Positions 20,185 to 31,732 of a DNA stretch of 64,000 bases are shown here, piece after piece. Positions within the stretch are counted from its first letter, which is position 1. Every line of letters begins with the position of its first letter. Under the pieces are notes generated by a model. That model worked only from the letters and a program-made list of their open reading frames with translations. It made no database searches and was not told where the DNA came from. The translations under genes were made by a program, and so were the position numbers. The stretch comes from Alloascoidea africana (lineage: Eukaryota; Ascomycota; Alloascoideomycetes; Alloascoideales; Alloascoideaceae), in NCBI GenBank assembly GCA_030581615.1, contig JAKTTT010000047.1, positions 103,374 through 167,373 of the forward strand, in the 5' to 3' direction.

Positions 20185-20280
20185 GGGCCGAGCTGGGAAT
20201 TGAACCCAGGACCACTCGCAGTCAAGTTTGCTCAACTGTCGCTACCCAAAGCGAGTATCATACTACTAGACCACACGGCC
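20185..20280 (-). tRNA. tRNA-Pro(TGG), intron-containing, copy 2
   Basis: Same length and mature sequence as copy 1. One base differs inside the intron (C for T on the plus strand, in 'ctcaac'). It is spaced 188 bp from copy 1 in the same orientation and has its own T-run terminator. Confidence 0.95.
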
Positions 20281-22110
20281 GTTTTTTGAATTCAAAATTT
20301 TGTAAATGTTTTTGACATTAGCTTGATTAGTAGTAATCAAGGCAATAAATATTCTGGCAAAGACATAAATGTGTCAAGTTAATGGTTTCATCTTGTTTTC
20401 CTAGTGAAAAAGTAAGAGAGTATTCCACGACAAAGATAACAAGCTCCAGGATTGAGTGTAATGCTATATCTTATTCTCTTAATATCCCAAAACAATATAA
20501 CTCATAGCACTTTTGTAGCGGGCCAGACTAAACTTCAAATGTCTTAAATTGGAGTGTAAGCCTTGTTTTATGCCTTACTAAGGACGATAAAGTGACCCAG
20601 AATGTTTCCCCCCTGTATTGGTTTTTAACCGTAACACTAAATCCTCTTTTTGGACCGGTCCTTGCGCATGAGTGCTAAGTTGTATCTGTGGAACAAAGGC
20701 TGTTGCTGGGTACAGCCTTCCTTTTCGCCTCTAAAGCCAAGATAGATTTCGGAGCCAAATCTATTACATTTCCTGGGGCATTCACGGCACCCTTTTCCAT
20801 CCCGGGCAGGAGCTCTCTATACAATTAATTCCGGAGGGGAAAATGGGAAAAGAACTGTTGCAACTCTTCGAGTCGAAGAAAGCACAAAACTATATAGTCA
20901 CAGACTATGAATACGTACATAAGGGAGCGGCCTGGTTTGGGACAACATTGTATTCTTTCTCTTTTAAATTTATCACGTTTTTTAACATGATTTCAATTTC
21001 ACCGATTAATAAGTTGGTCTTTAGTCAAGTCTTAGACACTAGAGAGACTAGATACTGAGAACTGTTCATCGCCGACAATTAAGTCAATTACGATTAAACA
21101 GATCGATCTCTGAATTTCAAATATTATAAGAACTCGAGTTTCAGGTGTATAATATAAACCCAAGCATCTTTACAGACTAGACAGTCGAATCAATAGGCTC
21201 AATCTTGATCAGGAATAGCTTTAGCCGACTTCATGATACTATCTTTTCAACTTGAAAAAATACCACCAAGTCTCTGATTATGAACAGAGTTAAGAACAAC
21301 ATCGATTTTTGCAAATTGAGAAGGAATCGGAATTCTTGAGTCTGAGATCCATTTAGTGATGAATTCGTCGTCTTTGCTAAAGGCAAGCGTTTCCCCATTG
21401 AGAAGGTAGAATGCTGAGCTTTTAAATGTAGTATGATGTTTCAATCCTCATCAACCATTCTGTTATATGTTATGGTTGCTACTTCGAGATAAAATCTGGT
21501 TTGCATTAATAAGATACAAATGGCAGTCTAAACTGAGCTTGGTATCAACTAGTAACGAAACCTTTCCTTTGTGTTCTAGTGGTCTGTGAGCTAAGCGAGT
21601 TTGTAGTCTTTGTATGACTCGAAGTAGCTTGCACATAGTAACCTTGTAACACATTCTATAGCTTTTAAATAGTTCTAGCATAGGTTATCAAACTAAAAGA
21701 CCGTTCTTGATATATTCTGATACCACTGATTTTTCATTCGATGCAAATACTATTGCTAAAACCGCTATATAACTGAACTAAGCCACTGGCATACAAGTTC
21801 CATAAACAGATGAAAAGTAGCTAGGTAAAAAGCACATATGTTCGAAGCAGAGGAGATGGGAAGTCTAGAAATAGAAAACAAGGTGTAATATCCTAATCTT
21901 TGTTTGTCCTGGGCCAGTATTTCTCGCTTCTTTCCCAACATGTCAATTGAGGTTTAAGGATCAATGCCATAAGTCGATCATAGTTCTAGTCAATACATTC
22001 ACAAGCCCTTGAAAAGAAATCACATTTATAATAATGAGCAAAAGACATACAACAATATACCCTAGTAATAGTCGAAATCATCATCATAACAATGCCCATT
22101 CTCAAAAGAT
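20281..22110. other. Gene-poor intergenic stretch
   Basis: About 1.8 kb with only short frames. The 20600-20840 part is less AT-rich than its surroundings and contains an ATG frame at 20843 (71 codons) with no recognisable family. It may contain old repeat remnants (see findings). Confidence 0.4.
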
Positions 22111-22992
22111 CTATCGTCGCAAAAAAAACGAGATTGGAGGAATACCAAACCTGCTATAATCGTCCTCATCAGAAGTATCACCAGCTCGAAGGTAGTAATA
22201 GTTGTTATCGCTATCGCTATCTGTATCTTGATAAGATACACCTCGAGAAATATTAGGATTATTGCGATTGGGTCGGGGTCTATAGGCAATATTAAGACGG
22301 TTTAGGGCAGTCAAAAAGAATGGGCCATATGTCTCCCAATTCGTCGGGATAATGCTCTCTGCATTATCATCATCATAGCTATAGTAGATAATTTTGTTCG
22401 AGTTTTCTCGTTCCAAAGACCGAAGATGAGATTCAACCATGTTGACCACTAAGGGGTACACGCTAAGTTGTTTCCACAAGAGCATACGAAGAAGTACAGG
22501 GAAAGGGGTATCTGGTACATAGATTTTCTGCAACGAGTCAAAAAGCCTTTCAAAATCTTGCTTTGAGTAGCATATCCTTAAAGCAAAAAACCTGGTGAAC
22601 TCCCTTTTTGCGTTTTCACACTGATAGGAAGGCTTTTCGGTGTGTCGTACGTTGAGGAACCAGGCAATGAAATCTGCCTTGTTGTCAAAGCCTAGGATTG
22701 TGAACTTTTGCTGTCTACAGAACAAATTGGTGGCAGCATCGGTGGAGGCCTTTGCCTCAAATGCTTCAAAAAACAGTACTGCAGACCATCTAGCTGTGTT
22801 CAAGTTCTTGTCCATTACGCGAACCAGGTCAATTCGGTTTTCAATAACGGACCAACTGGGGATCGCTTTGAACAGCTCTGCATATTGGGCAGCCTCACGC
22901 CTCGACCTAGGCTTTGGTTCATTAACGGGTACAATTTCACAATATCCAACATGATGAACGGTGTTATTATTGTTTCTTTTTTTTCGGCCCAT
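22111..22992 (-). CDS. Hypothetical protein, no recognised family
   Basis: A 293-codon frame starts at MGRKKRNNNN. The open frame continues upstream to 23118 but has no earlier ATG. The product is soluble-looking: a basic Asn-rich start, then a globular central part rich in aromatic and charged residues (RWSAVLFFEAFEAKAS, FIAWFLNV, FPVLLRMLLWKQLSVYPLVV). The acidic tail has DTDSDSDNN and DTSDEDDY. I cannot assign a domain. The balanced composition over nearly 300 codons supports a real gene. A small 3' intron is possible, because another frame just past the stop codes a similar acidic stretch (CYDDDFDYY, ending at 22062). Confidence 0.6.
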   Translation of the reverse strand: MGRKKRNNNNTVHHVGYCEIVPVNEPKPRSRREAAQYAELFKAIPSWSVIENRIDLVRVMDKNLNTARWSAVLFFEAFEAKASTDAATNLFCRQQKFTILGFDNKADFIAWFLNVRHTEKPSYQCENAKREFTRFFALRICYSKQDFERLFDSLQKIYVPDTPFPVLLRMLLWKQLSVYPLVVNMVESHLRSLERENSNKIIYYSYDDDNAESIIPTNWETYGPFFLTALNRLNIAYRPRPNRNNPNISRGVSYQDTDSDSDNNYYYLRAGDTSDEDDYSRFGIPPISFFLRR

Positions 22993-23562
22993 AATGGTGG
23001 AGATGGGGAAAAGGGAGTAAGGGTTACACCTTTTTGCCTGTTGTTCTGAGGCTGGAAAATGGAAAAGCCAAGCCAAAAACCCAACCTGCTTCCCAACTCT
23101 GGAGATTTCAACTAGCAAACGGGGTCTCAGATGTTTGCCATTCCATGCGAGATCTGGTTTTCTGCTAGCGCTTCAAAAAAAAAGGCAAATGTTTAACTAG
23201 ACACTACGACTCTACAGGCACCAGTTGAGTCCAAAAGAATGGACATCTGGAGAGAGATTGGACATTAAAGAATTGAACTGGTTAAATCTGTCCTCGGGCT
23301 ATATTGAGTGACTGGGAAGCGAAAAAAAAGACCATCTCAGAGCAAACACAGGAGGGAGTAATGCAAGTCAAAAAAATGGGGAGGTGCAATCAAGGTAATA
23401 CTTGTTGCAACGGAAGCTGAAGCAGAGGCAGAGGCAAATTAAAAGTAGATTAATAATAAAAAAATTTATAACAAAGGGCATGAGAAAGAAAGATCAGATA
23501 AAATCAATAACTTCTCCCTTTTTCCAATCTATCAATCGATCAATTAACCGAAGTTTTATCCC
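22993..23562. other. Intergenic stretch upstream of the orphan gene, downstream of glycogenin
   Basis: 570 bp. It should hold the orphan promoter near 23000-23200 and the glycogenin terminator. No other feature seen. Confidence 0.4.
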
Positions 23563-25133
23563 TCAAGCCGATTTCTTCTCATCATTATCATTACTACCAC
23601 TTCCTGCACCTTTGTCAGCTTCCTTCGCGGCAAAGAGGATAGAGGGTAAAGCGGCAAGCTTATCCAGCTGGACAGCAGGATCCCATTTAGAGGTATCTTC
23701 ATTAGAGGTGTCAAAAACATTTGAGCTGGATTGCTTAGATTTCAAAGTAACGCCCAGTTGTTCCCCAATTGCACGGGTTGTGTTTGAATACTTTCTCTTT
23801 CTTCTGCGCGGCTTTGGTTTAGCAACATAGTACTCTTCCTCCTCTTCTTCTTCATCATCATCGTCCTTGTCATCATCGCCGCCCTTTTCGCTCTTGTCAC
23901 CTGTATCTGGATTCTTGTAATCGTAAAACACCCTCTCTGCCTTTCTCTCGGACTGGAATTCCCAAGGGAACAGAGGAGGAGGCAATTGTTCCGCCTGGGG
24001 CTCGGGCTCGGGCTCGAACGGTTGTTGGGTATCCTGCTGGCCCTGGTCCCAGACATTTTCGACTTTCTGCAGTTCCAGCGCCCATGCCTCGCCCTTATTC
24101 TGATCCACTGGCGGAGGTCTTTTGGAGCCATCCCAGTAGTCAGCAGACGGCTTGATAAGATGCGACTCGTCGAACGCACGCCTGCTTGCTTCATCTATCG
24201 AGAGAGGCTTTTCGTCGCGCTCAGCTGCGTCCGCACGTTCGTAATGCCTGTCGTGAACATCCCACCATTTTGCAACCAGAGTGTCGTAGACATGGCCATG
24301 TTCCGGGGCTGCTGCTGGCCGCTGGTGCCAAGGCTTTAGTGGACCGATGAAATGGACCACTTTGATGTCCTTTTCATACCTCTTGTATGCAGGCACGTAT
24401 TGGTAGCCATCTGATGGAGTCACATTGTAGAGAAAGGATATGCGATTCCAATTGTTTTCAAAATATTGGTTTAGCAGGCCCTGGTCGCCTCCATCGAAAG
24501 ACGAGCTGCCATCTGTTTTCAGAGCAAGCTCGCTGAGCGCATCGTAAGTCGAGGAGTCTGGTCTTGTCACAAAGACGCCGGAATTGAACAAGTCTGGCCA
24601 GCCGACATCTGGGGCGGCGGAGAAGAATGGTTCTAAATCAAACAAGGAGTCGAGGTTTGCCAATGGCAAGGTGTCTGCGTCCAAAAACACTATTCTATCA
24701 TACTGGTCCTGATTCCACAGATGGATTTTTGTAAACGTAGGGGCCAATTCTGGACGACCCAACAGAGCCAATTCATGAGTAGATTGATTAGAAAGGGTGG
24801 GCACGGGGATGATGTCGTCATAAACTTTCTACAGGAGTGACCATGATAAGAGCAAGGGCAGATAAGACATTTCGAGGTTAGCCCATGTGGGGAGGTGCAA
24901 AAACAATAGAAAAAAGGGCAATTCTGGACCAGCAAGGCTGGAAGAATTGGATCAACAGGGAAAAGAGGATTGCTTACTTCTAGGCTTGCGATTGTGTCTG
25001 GGAGGAGATCTGGATTAACTAGGACAGCCAGGTTGTGAATAACGTTTAAATCCCTGAGAGCATAGGCCAGCACCAGAGCACCAGGCAGGTATGAATCTGT
25101 GAAGAGAACTGTCACGTAAGCGCCTGAGGGCAT
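23563..25133 (-). CDS. GLG1: Glycogenin glucosyltransferase
   Basis: Exon 1 is 25133-24978 (52 codons) and exon 2 is 24828-23563, giving 473 aa. The 149-bp intron has donor GTAAGC, branch site GCTAACC and ends TGTAG. The GT8 fold is clear: AYVTVLFTDSYLPGALVLAYAL at the start, DRIVFLDADTLPLANLD with the DxD metal site, FNSGVF, then DQGLLNQYF, and the KVVHFIGPLKPW closing motif. Glycogenin self-glucosylates a tyrosine to prime glycogen synthesis. The C-terminus is an acidic and basic low-complexity extension ending in a KWDPAVQLDKLAALPS block like those at the ends of other fungal glycogenins, which probably contacts glycogen synthase. It lies downstream of the RSC gene on the same strand. Confidence 0.94.
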
Positions 25134-25423
25134 TTTGGAGCAGAGAAGGCACGGACCCGAGACGAGGCGAGATGGCAGAGCTTGTGACAGGAGGAAGGGA
25201 AAAGAGAAGGAGAAGAAGAAGAAGGGAAAAAGAAGGAGTTGGTGGTGTTGTGTTTTCAGTTTTCAGTTTTAGGCACCAGAGCAAAACGGCAGTGGGCCCA
25301 TCCGAGACGAAATCCAAGCATCCAGCTCGACCGTGTCTGCTGGAAAGACCGAGTCCTACGAGACTACGACGAACAGCTCGAGCCGGCACGGGAGATTGGC
25401 TATATGACTATGTATGGGACGCT
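25134..25423. other. Glycogenin promoter and 3' region of the RSC gene
   Basis: 290 bp with a purine-rich GAAGAA tract near 25196-25225. No gene seen. A long antisense frame crosses it but is a shadow. Confidence 0.45.
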
Positions 25424-28290
25424 CTAGCTGCCCTCCGCGGCCAGCCGCCGCCTCTTGAGCCGCCACGAGAGATATTCCACGCTGTGGCCGATGCCCGGCA
25501 CTCCGCCAAATCCCCCGGCTCTGTCCACGAGCACGTTGTCGCCGTCGTCCTGGCCGTGGTCCTCGTCCTCGTCCTCGTCCTCGGGCTTGCTGGCGGCCTG
25601 GCCGAGCCCTGGGCCGAGCCCCAGCCCCAGCCGGTTGAACGTGTAGGCCCCCGGGTCCTGGATCCGCGTGGGAATGTAGAGCGGGATGCTGTTCATCCAT
25701 ATCACCTGGCTGTTCGCTGCCTGGCCGTCGGCCCCAACTCCAGTCGCGGCCCCTGCTCTGAAAACGCTGCTCAGGTCGCCGTTTCCGCCTGGTCTCTTGG
25801 ATTTGTCCGACCTCAGCAGCCTCTGGTTCTCCAAAATCGAGTCCTGGAGCACGCTTTGCGACGGCTCGGGAATCACAAATGCGCACCGCGGTGCTGGCAT
25901 CATGTACCCCGTGAAGTCGCTTCTGGAGTGAGACGACGAGCCGCTGCCAGCGACTCCGCCGTGATGGGCTTGCGAGTGCGAGTGCGAATGAGACATTTGC
26001 ATCGAAACACTGTTTGGCGTGTGCGAGATGAACTTGGCTGCGGCGGACGAGGTGAAGCCTGGCGAGCTCTGTGTTGGTCGACTGCTTCCGCGTGGCGTGG
26101 AGTAGGAAGAAGACCCGCGGCCGTTCTGGTGATAGTCTCCCGAGCCTGCTCCCGAACCAACGGAGCCGCCAGAGGCGCCGGAAGATGGCGTCGCGGTTTT
26201 GGCAGACCCCAGAAGATGTCCGCCAGGTGTCTGAGGCGACGACGGGCGGTCGCCGGACTGGTAGTGGGCCTTGGACGGCGCAGCGTTCGTGGGCGGCGCG
26301 TTGAACCGCGGAGGCAGACGAAGAGCCGCGATCTCGGCGGCCGTGAGCGGCGGACTAGGCCGTTCTGGCGGGTTTGCGGGATCGTAGGGCCGGCGATAGA
26401 CTCCTCCAACAATGGGAGGAGCGTTGGAGGCTCCCATCTTGGGCTCTGGCACCGGGTCGTCTTCCTTCGCGTTTGGCGGCAACAGGTGCTTGATCGGAGA
26501 CTCGACTCGTCGCAGAGGACGCGTTCGCTCGTAGTAGACCATGGGATAGTCCACGGAGCGTACCTCGTCGGGCAAACAGGCCTTCCAGGTTCGGATCCGG
26601 TTGAACATCTTCTCGTTCTCGTTATATCGAGATTCGCAGCAGTAAACCTTATCGCTGGTCTCAAACCCAACGGGGCGTCCCCTCTGGTATTTGGTGAAAA
26701 ACATGACAAAACACTTTTCAACAACCTCTGTGATCAAGTGGTCGCTGTACTGTCCGGACTTGACAACCTCATTCTCGTAGAAGCACTTGTCAATTCGATG
26801 CACCGTTTGCTCGGGCCGATAGTACCAGCAGGTATTCATCCATTTCTGTCCATCTGGAGTCTGCCAGATCCGAAAGACTTGTCCCACTGTTGGCTTGGAC
26901 AGGTCGTTAGGGTTCGCAATGTGGACCCAATCGCCTACTTTGTAAGTGACGCCTTTCAGCTCAAACTCGTCAAGAGGCTGCTTGCCAAGTTTCAATTCCT
27001 CTTCGTCTTGATAAGCCGAATCCAGCTTCTTCATCTCTGTCGCGTGGATCTTCCCAAGCTGGTCCTGTAAAGCAAGCGAATCTTTGAACAGCAGGGACCC
27101 ATCCGCATTAAAGATTCGCGCATTCTCAAACATCAGGTTCATATCCTTCATAAACTCGTCCACGTTCCGGTACATTCGCCGTTTGATCTTTTTGCGAATC
27201 GTGTCAATTGCAACCGGTGTCTGGATCTCCTGGTAGTAGTTTGGATACAGTTTGGGGTCTGGCAACTTGTCAAACGCAATACACAGTAACCTTCCAGTAC
27301 TGTCCTTTGTCTTTCGAAGTGTTCGCAGTATAGCCTTGATTCTAGACTCATATGGTTTATCAACTATTGGAGGTCTTCCGCGTTTGACGCGTTTGCTCTC
27401 GGCCCCAACAGCCACTGAGCTATCTCGGTTCTTTGGTTTTTTCCTTCTCGAATTGTTATCCCCTTCAAATTCGTCTTCTTCCAAATCATCATCTTCCTCC
27501 TCTTCATCATACTCCTTTTCACTGGCATTTTCCTCGTACTCTTCTTCATCAACGTCTGATGTATCGGGCAAAGGTCCCAGATTAGGATACGCCACATCTT
27601 CCTTTTTAAATGCCGAATCCTGACTCAACTTGGCAAGAATTGTTTCTCGAATGTACTGGTCCAGAATCAAAGCATGTTTGTAAATCCAACTATCCTTACG
27701 GTTGTAAACTCTCGCGTTCCATGTGATTTGTACCAGATCTCGGATGAATTGCGCAACACTCGTATATCTTGTTCCATTGATATTCAATCTAATAATGTGT
27801 AATGACATAGGACGCTTGATCGCTTTGTAATAGTCCAATAGTCGACGATCAGGAAGTGTTTGAAAGACATCTGAAACTTTTACATTTCTACAGCCATGGC
27901 TTTCGTTAGTTTGGTCTAATTTCGTCCACAAAAAAATAAGCATTTCACTCACGTTTCATCCTTTAGTGTGTATATCCCTTCAAATAGAGGCTTCAGCTTT
28001 CCAACAAGCTCGGTCTTTTCAGAGGACGCAGACACAGATTCTCTACTGGACCGTCGTTTCCCAAGTTCAGAAGGCGACACGGCACTTGTCACCGGAGCAG
28101 GTTGCTGATTGCCATCTGTGCCCCTCGTATGTCTCGTACCAGTAGCCGCAACAGCAGTTGGAGCGGCAGTTGGAGCAGCAGTGGCAGTCACAGCAGCAGC
28201 AGGCTTTGGTGTCGCGGTCGCGGTTGCAGACGCTGTGTTATCGACCACGGCGCTGTCTGTCGCAGGTTGTTGCGGTTGGTTGTCACTCAT
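25424..28290 (-). CDS. RSC1: RSC1/RSC2-type subunit of the RSC chromatin remodeller
   Basis: Exons 28290-27953 and 27887-25424 give 933 aa. The 65-bp intron (donor GTGAGT, ACTAAC branch, TGTAG acceptor) splits the first bromodomain. Order: an Ala/Thr-rich N-terminus; bromodomain 1 (about residues 95-190); an acidic linker; an AT-hook RGRPP (about 281); bromodomain 2 (about 293-395, with LYPNYYQEIQTP and FENARIFN); a BAH domain (about 422-545, with YKVGDWVHIANP and YRPEQTVHRID). A long Pro/Ser/Gly-rich tail follows. This bromo-AT hook-bromo-BAH order defines Rsc1/Rsc2, which act in the essential SWI/SNF-type RSC remodeller. One gene probably stands for both yeast paralogues. The last 1.2 kb is strongly GC-rich compared with its neighbours. 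Confidence 0.93.
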
Positions 28291-28657
28291 TGAAAACTAC
28301 AACCAAAAATATAGAAAAAGAGAAAGATATGTGTTTTCCCTCACACGAAAAGCCAGAGATCTAGAAATACAAATACAACGGTGAACAGCTTGTCGATGCT
28401 CCAAATACGTGTGGGTGTGTCTCCTGGTGCGTGTGCCTTGATCCCACTCTTTCTTCTCCAGCCAAAATACCCGAAGTGAGCATTTTTTTTGTTTTTCGCG
28501 ACGGGACGGGGCACGTGAATTAGGGGTGCATGGATGTTATCGACAGCGTGTTTGGAATCGCGATTTCTAAAGCAAAGCTGGAGTTCAAAAGTAGGAACAG
28601 ACAAGTTATAACTTTAACTATTATATATTTTCTTCTTTCTTATGCCGTTTTAAGCCC
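28291..28657. promoter_or_regulatory. RSC1/2 promoter with CACGTG, and SEC21 3' region
   Basis: A CACGTG E-box (28512-28517), the core bound by Cbf1 or other bHLH factors, lies 222 bp upstream of the RSC1/2 start. The rest is AT-rich. Function is inferred from the motif only. Confidence 0.35.
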
Positions 28658-31369
28658 TTACGCAATTCCATTAACAATAGCCTCCGCCAGATCAGTCTCT
28701 TCCGCCCTCGCCTGGATCTTCACAGTAACACCATTCTTGGAGCTGTAAGCCATCTTAACAATAGCTGCAACTCTTCCTCCAGTAATAGATTTGCCAAAAA
28801 GTTTCAGTGAATGTGCAGCACTGGACACAACCTCTTCTGTTCCGTCCACAGGTTCCATGCTGAGGACATCCACAATCTTTGTGGTGGCCTCTTTTAGACT
28901 GTCGATTTCAGACAGGTTGTATAAAGCCACTTTTTCACCAGAGCCTGACAGCTCATCCCATGTATGAGTAAAGCTACCAACAAAAGAGGGCACAATAAAG
29001 TCACCGGGAGTAACCTCCAGATCCTCAACTGGGTATTCATCTGCAAATCCTTCTTCCTGTGGCTCGCCTGTACTGGGATCAATCTCCTTTGTGATGAAAC
29101 TGAGAGTGTTTGTGAAAGTCGTCGTTTCAAAGGCGTCTTCTGGTCTTTGGAAAGACACGTAGATTACGCCACTGGTTTCAGGGTCCAGCTTATCAATTTG
29201 TAGTGTTGTCGTGAGCTCATAATCGCTTTCGACTACAACAGATACGTCTTCCAGAACGGTATCAGGTAGCGTATTTCGAATAGAGTACTGGATCACAACG
29301 TACTCTTCAAACCAGTGCTTGATGGCTTCCACTGTGTATTCAGCAGTACCTGAATCCGTCAGCTCAATGATAGAACTGCTATTCAAAAGCTTGCCATAGT
29401 CTGCAAAATCTTCGATTGTCTTCAACTCCGCAGCGTATTTCTGAAGCTGTATATCTTGCTTGATCGACTGCTCGGCTGTGGTTTCCTTCTTGGGCTCAAG
29501 TGCTATGGTTTCAACTGTGGTCTTCAATGTCTTGGACTTGAATCTTTCTTGTTTAAACTGTTCGTTCGAAATCACAGGAACCTCACCAATGTCAAATGGT
29601 TTTGAGAACTCGGAAGTGCCATCACCAAGGTAGCTTGCCAACTTGTATTCCAAAATAGGCAGCGAGTAACGGCCCTTGGGCAAAAACACTTTTTCAGCCT
29701 CCTCCCTGTCACCATTCAACAGATCTAGACACAGAACAGCTCTATCTCTAACCTCATCATCAACGTCATGCAAATTTCGCGCCAATAGAACCTTGATGCT
29801 CTTGACAATGTCCTCGTTATCCACAAGAGCAAACTTTGCCAACGCGACAACTGCAGCAGCCCGAACAACAGAATTCTCCAAAACCACTCGGTTATAAATG
29901 TATCGGATGTACACGTTGGGGTTGTTTGTCTGGGGTCCCTCTTGACCCAAAAGGTGCAAAATACGAACAGCCAACTCCACGAACTCACAGTCTTCAATAA
30001 ACTCACATAGATGGCCCAACGCAGCATCCCGGCATTCAGGAATAAACTTGATGAGATCGAAAAGTGCCTCAACCACCGCATTCTTAAAGGTATACCCTCC
30101 TTCATCTCTCAAAACACTAGAAAAGAACTGGAGCATACTGGTGTGTTTTGACGGGAACTTTAACGCAAGCGCGCGGATGGCATCCACAACAATTACTTTA
30201 AATTCATCTGTAATATCGTTCATAAAGCCAGTGATTTGCTTCATGAGTCGGTCAACACTGTCTTCTTTGCCGGTCTTTAGCAACGTGGTGATAGCATAAG
30301 TGGCAATTGATCTGTTATTGTCGTTGATCAGGCTCTCAAGCTCTATATTACACACAGAGACAATTTGTGGGTGTGTCAAGGAGAATCGGTTCAATACTCT
30401 GATGGCAGCGAAACGGGCAATCGTACGGGGTGAGGACAAAAACAACTGAAGAACGTTAACGGCAGAGGCTGCCTGTCTATCAGTCACGCCTCTAATCTCG
30501 AGAATTGTTTTAGCTGCTTCGAGATCTACAGAGTCTGACTTGTGTTTCAACCAGGACTCCAAAATGGGGTATAGCGTGTCCACAAGGCTGGGGTCCTCGT
30601 CCAGAATTTTTGCAATGTATCGAATCAACATCACAATTGCATTCGGGCTGCGCATAGCAGATGCCTTTGAAAACTGTTGGATCAATCTCAACAAAGCCAT
30701 CTTGTCATGGTTTCTGAGTGTGTAGAGCAGTCCTAATGCGTGGTATTGGGTCATGGAGGTTATACCAGGGGTGTAGTTTGTGCTAACAGCATAGCTAGGG
30801 AACGCTTTTTGGGCTAAAACAGCTTCCTGAGCCTCATTAGCCCATCGTCTAACAACATCTTTTGCTACTGGGACTAGGTGGTAGGACCCCACCAGTGCAG
30901 CTGAAGAAACACTGGGGTGTTGGTCGACAATACAGCTCTTCATCAACCTCTCAATATTTTGCACAGTGGAAGGATCAATCACGCGGACCAATGCCCGAAT
31001 TGCATCTGGCTTGTAGATAATATCGCTCTTTATCTGAACATCTTTCATGATGGAACTGGTAACCATAAGTACATTGTTCCCAACAAGGTGGCCAAGCTCC
31101 TTGATGACAAGAAGAATAATTTGTCGAAGACCGGGATCTTTATGCTGAAAGAGCTTGGAAACGCAAAAGAAAAGATTCGTGGCCTCATTCTCCGGAAACG
31201 TCTCACCAGTGTAAATTAAATTCAACAATTTGGCTATTAGAATCCGAGACTTTCTCGCCTGTATGGGAGCAGTGTTGAACATCTTGATACAGTCTTGGTA
31301 GACCGTCATCTTGTCCAGTGCCCCACCAGACTCCAAATCGTCATATTTCTTGTATGAATGAGTAGACAT
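28658..31369 (-). CDS. SEC21: Coatomer gamma subunit (COPI)
   Basis: A single 903-aa frame. The N-terminal trunk of HEAT-like helical repeats begins YDDLESGGALDKMTVYQDCIKMFN and carries the family blocks QARKSRILIAKLLNLIYTGE and FPENEATNLFF. The C-terminal third, after a charged linker (about 600-640), is the appendage domain, with FEEYVVIQYSIRNTLPD and the end motif GRVAAIVKMAYSSKNGVTVKI. Gamma-COP is part of the F-subcomplex of coatomer. It helps coat COPI vesicles for Golgi-to-ER retrieval and contacts ArfGAP and cargo through the appendage. Length matches yeast Sec21 (935). No intron. Confidence 0.96.
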   Translation of the reverse strand: MSTHSYKKYDDLESGGALDKMTVYQDCIKMFNTAPIQARKSRILIAKLLNLIYTGETFPENEATNLFFCVSKLFQHKDPGLRQIILLVIKELGHLVGNNVLMVTSSIMKDVQIKSDIIYKPDAIRALVRVIDPSTVQNIERLMKSCIVDQHPSVSSAALVGSYHLVPVAKDVVRRWANEAQEAVLAQKAFPSYAVSTNYTPGITSMTQYHALGLLYTLRNHDKMALLRLIQQFSKASAMRSPNAIVMLIRYIAKILDEDPSLVDTLYPILESWLKHKSDSVDLEAAKTILEIRGVTDRQAASAVNVLQLFLSSPRTIARFAAIRVLNRFSLTHPQIVSVCNIELESLINDNNRSIATYAITTLLKTGKEDSVDRLMKQITGFMNDITDEFKVIVVDAIRALALKFPSKHTSMLQFFSSVLRDEGGYTFKNAVVEALFDLIKFIPECRDAALGHLCEFIEDCEFVELAVRILHLLGQEGPQTNNPNVYIRYIYNRVVLENSVVRAAAVVALAKFALVDNEDIVKSIKVLLARNLHDVDDEVRDRAVLCLDLLNGDREEAEKVFLPKGRYSLPILEYKLASYLGDGTSEFSKPFDIGEVPVISNEQFKQERFKSKTLKTTVETIALEPKKETTAEQSIKQDIQLQKYAAELKTIEDFADYGKLLNSSSIIELTDSGTAEYTVEAIKHWFEEYVVIQYSIRNTLPDTVLEDVSVVVESDYELTTTLQIDKLDPETSGVIYVSFQRPEDAFETTTFTNTLSFITKEIDPSTGEPQEEGFADEYPVEDLEVTPGDFIVPSFVGSFTHTWDELSGSGEKVALYNLSEIDSLKEATTKIVDVLSMEPVDGTEEVVSSAAHSLKLFGKSITGGRVAAIVKMAYSSKNGVTVKIQARAEETDLAEAIVNGIA

Positions 31370-31535
31370 TTTGGAGGCAGAATTGTCAGCCGGAGCCTTG
31401 TTAAAAGTGTCGACGTGCAGAGTAGGCAGCCAAAAAGAAAGAGTCTACACTGTTGCAAAAACAGGTTTCGATGAAATTATAAACAGCTGGCACTTTTGGT
31501 TTTCTGGCATCCAAGTGAGCAAGGGGAGTTAGAGC

Positions 31536-31557
31536 CGGGTAAATTTCATATCACGTG
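31536..31557 (+). promoter_or_regulatory. Reb1-like CGGGTAA and CACGTG upstream of SEC21
   Basis: CGGGTAA at 31536-31542 and CACGTG at 31552-31557 lie 167-188 bp before the SEC21 ATG. They match Reb1 and Cbf1 core sites, both general regulatory factors in budding yeasts. Occupancy is not shown. Confidence 0.45.
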
Positions 31558-31732
31558 GTATTGGAGGTGGGAGCAAGAAATGCGGGAGCTTTTGGTTATT
31601 GGAAAGATGGAAAAATGCTTCGAAAGTTTCAAAACGCCTTTTGCCATAGGCTACTCCAGTTTCGGGTGGGTCACTGGATTATATATCTGTCATGGACTTT
31701 GATTCAATGATAATGAAGCTCAACATTAGTAG

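Noticed and set aside
20843-21058. 71-codon ATG frame MGKELLQLFE...
   Set aside because: No homology seen, composition drifts to low complexity, and there is no splice continuation that I could support.
25172-27070. 632-codon plus-strand frame
   Set aside because: Lies antisense to the RSC1/2 coding region, starts without ATG, and is Arg-rich as expected from the complement of GC-rich codons. No domain seen.
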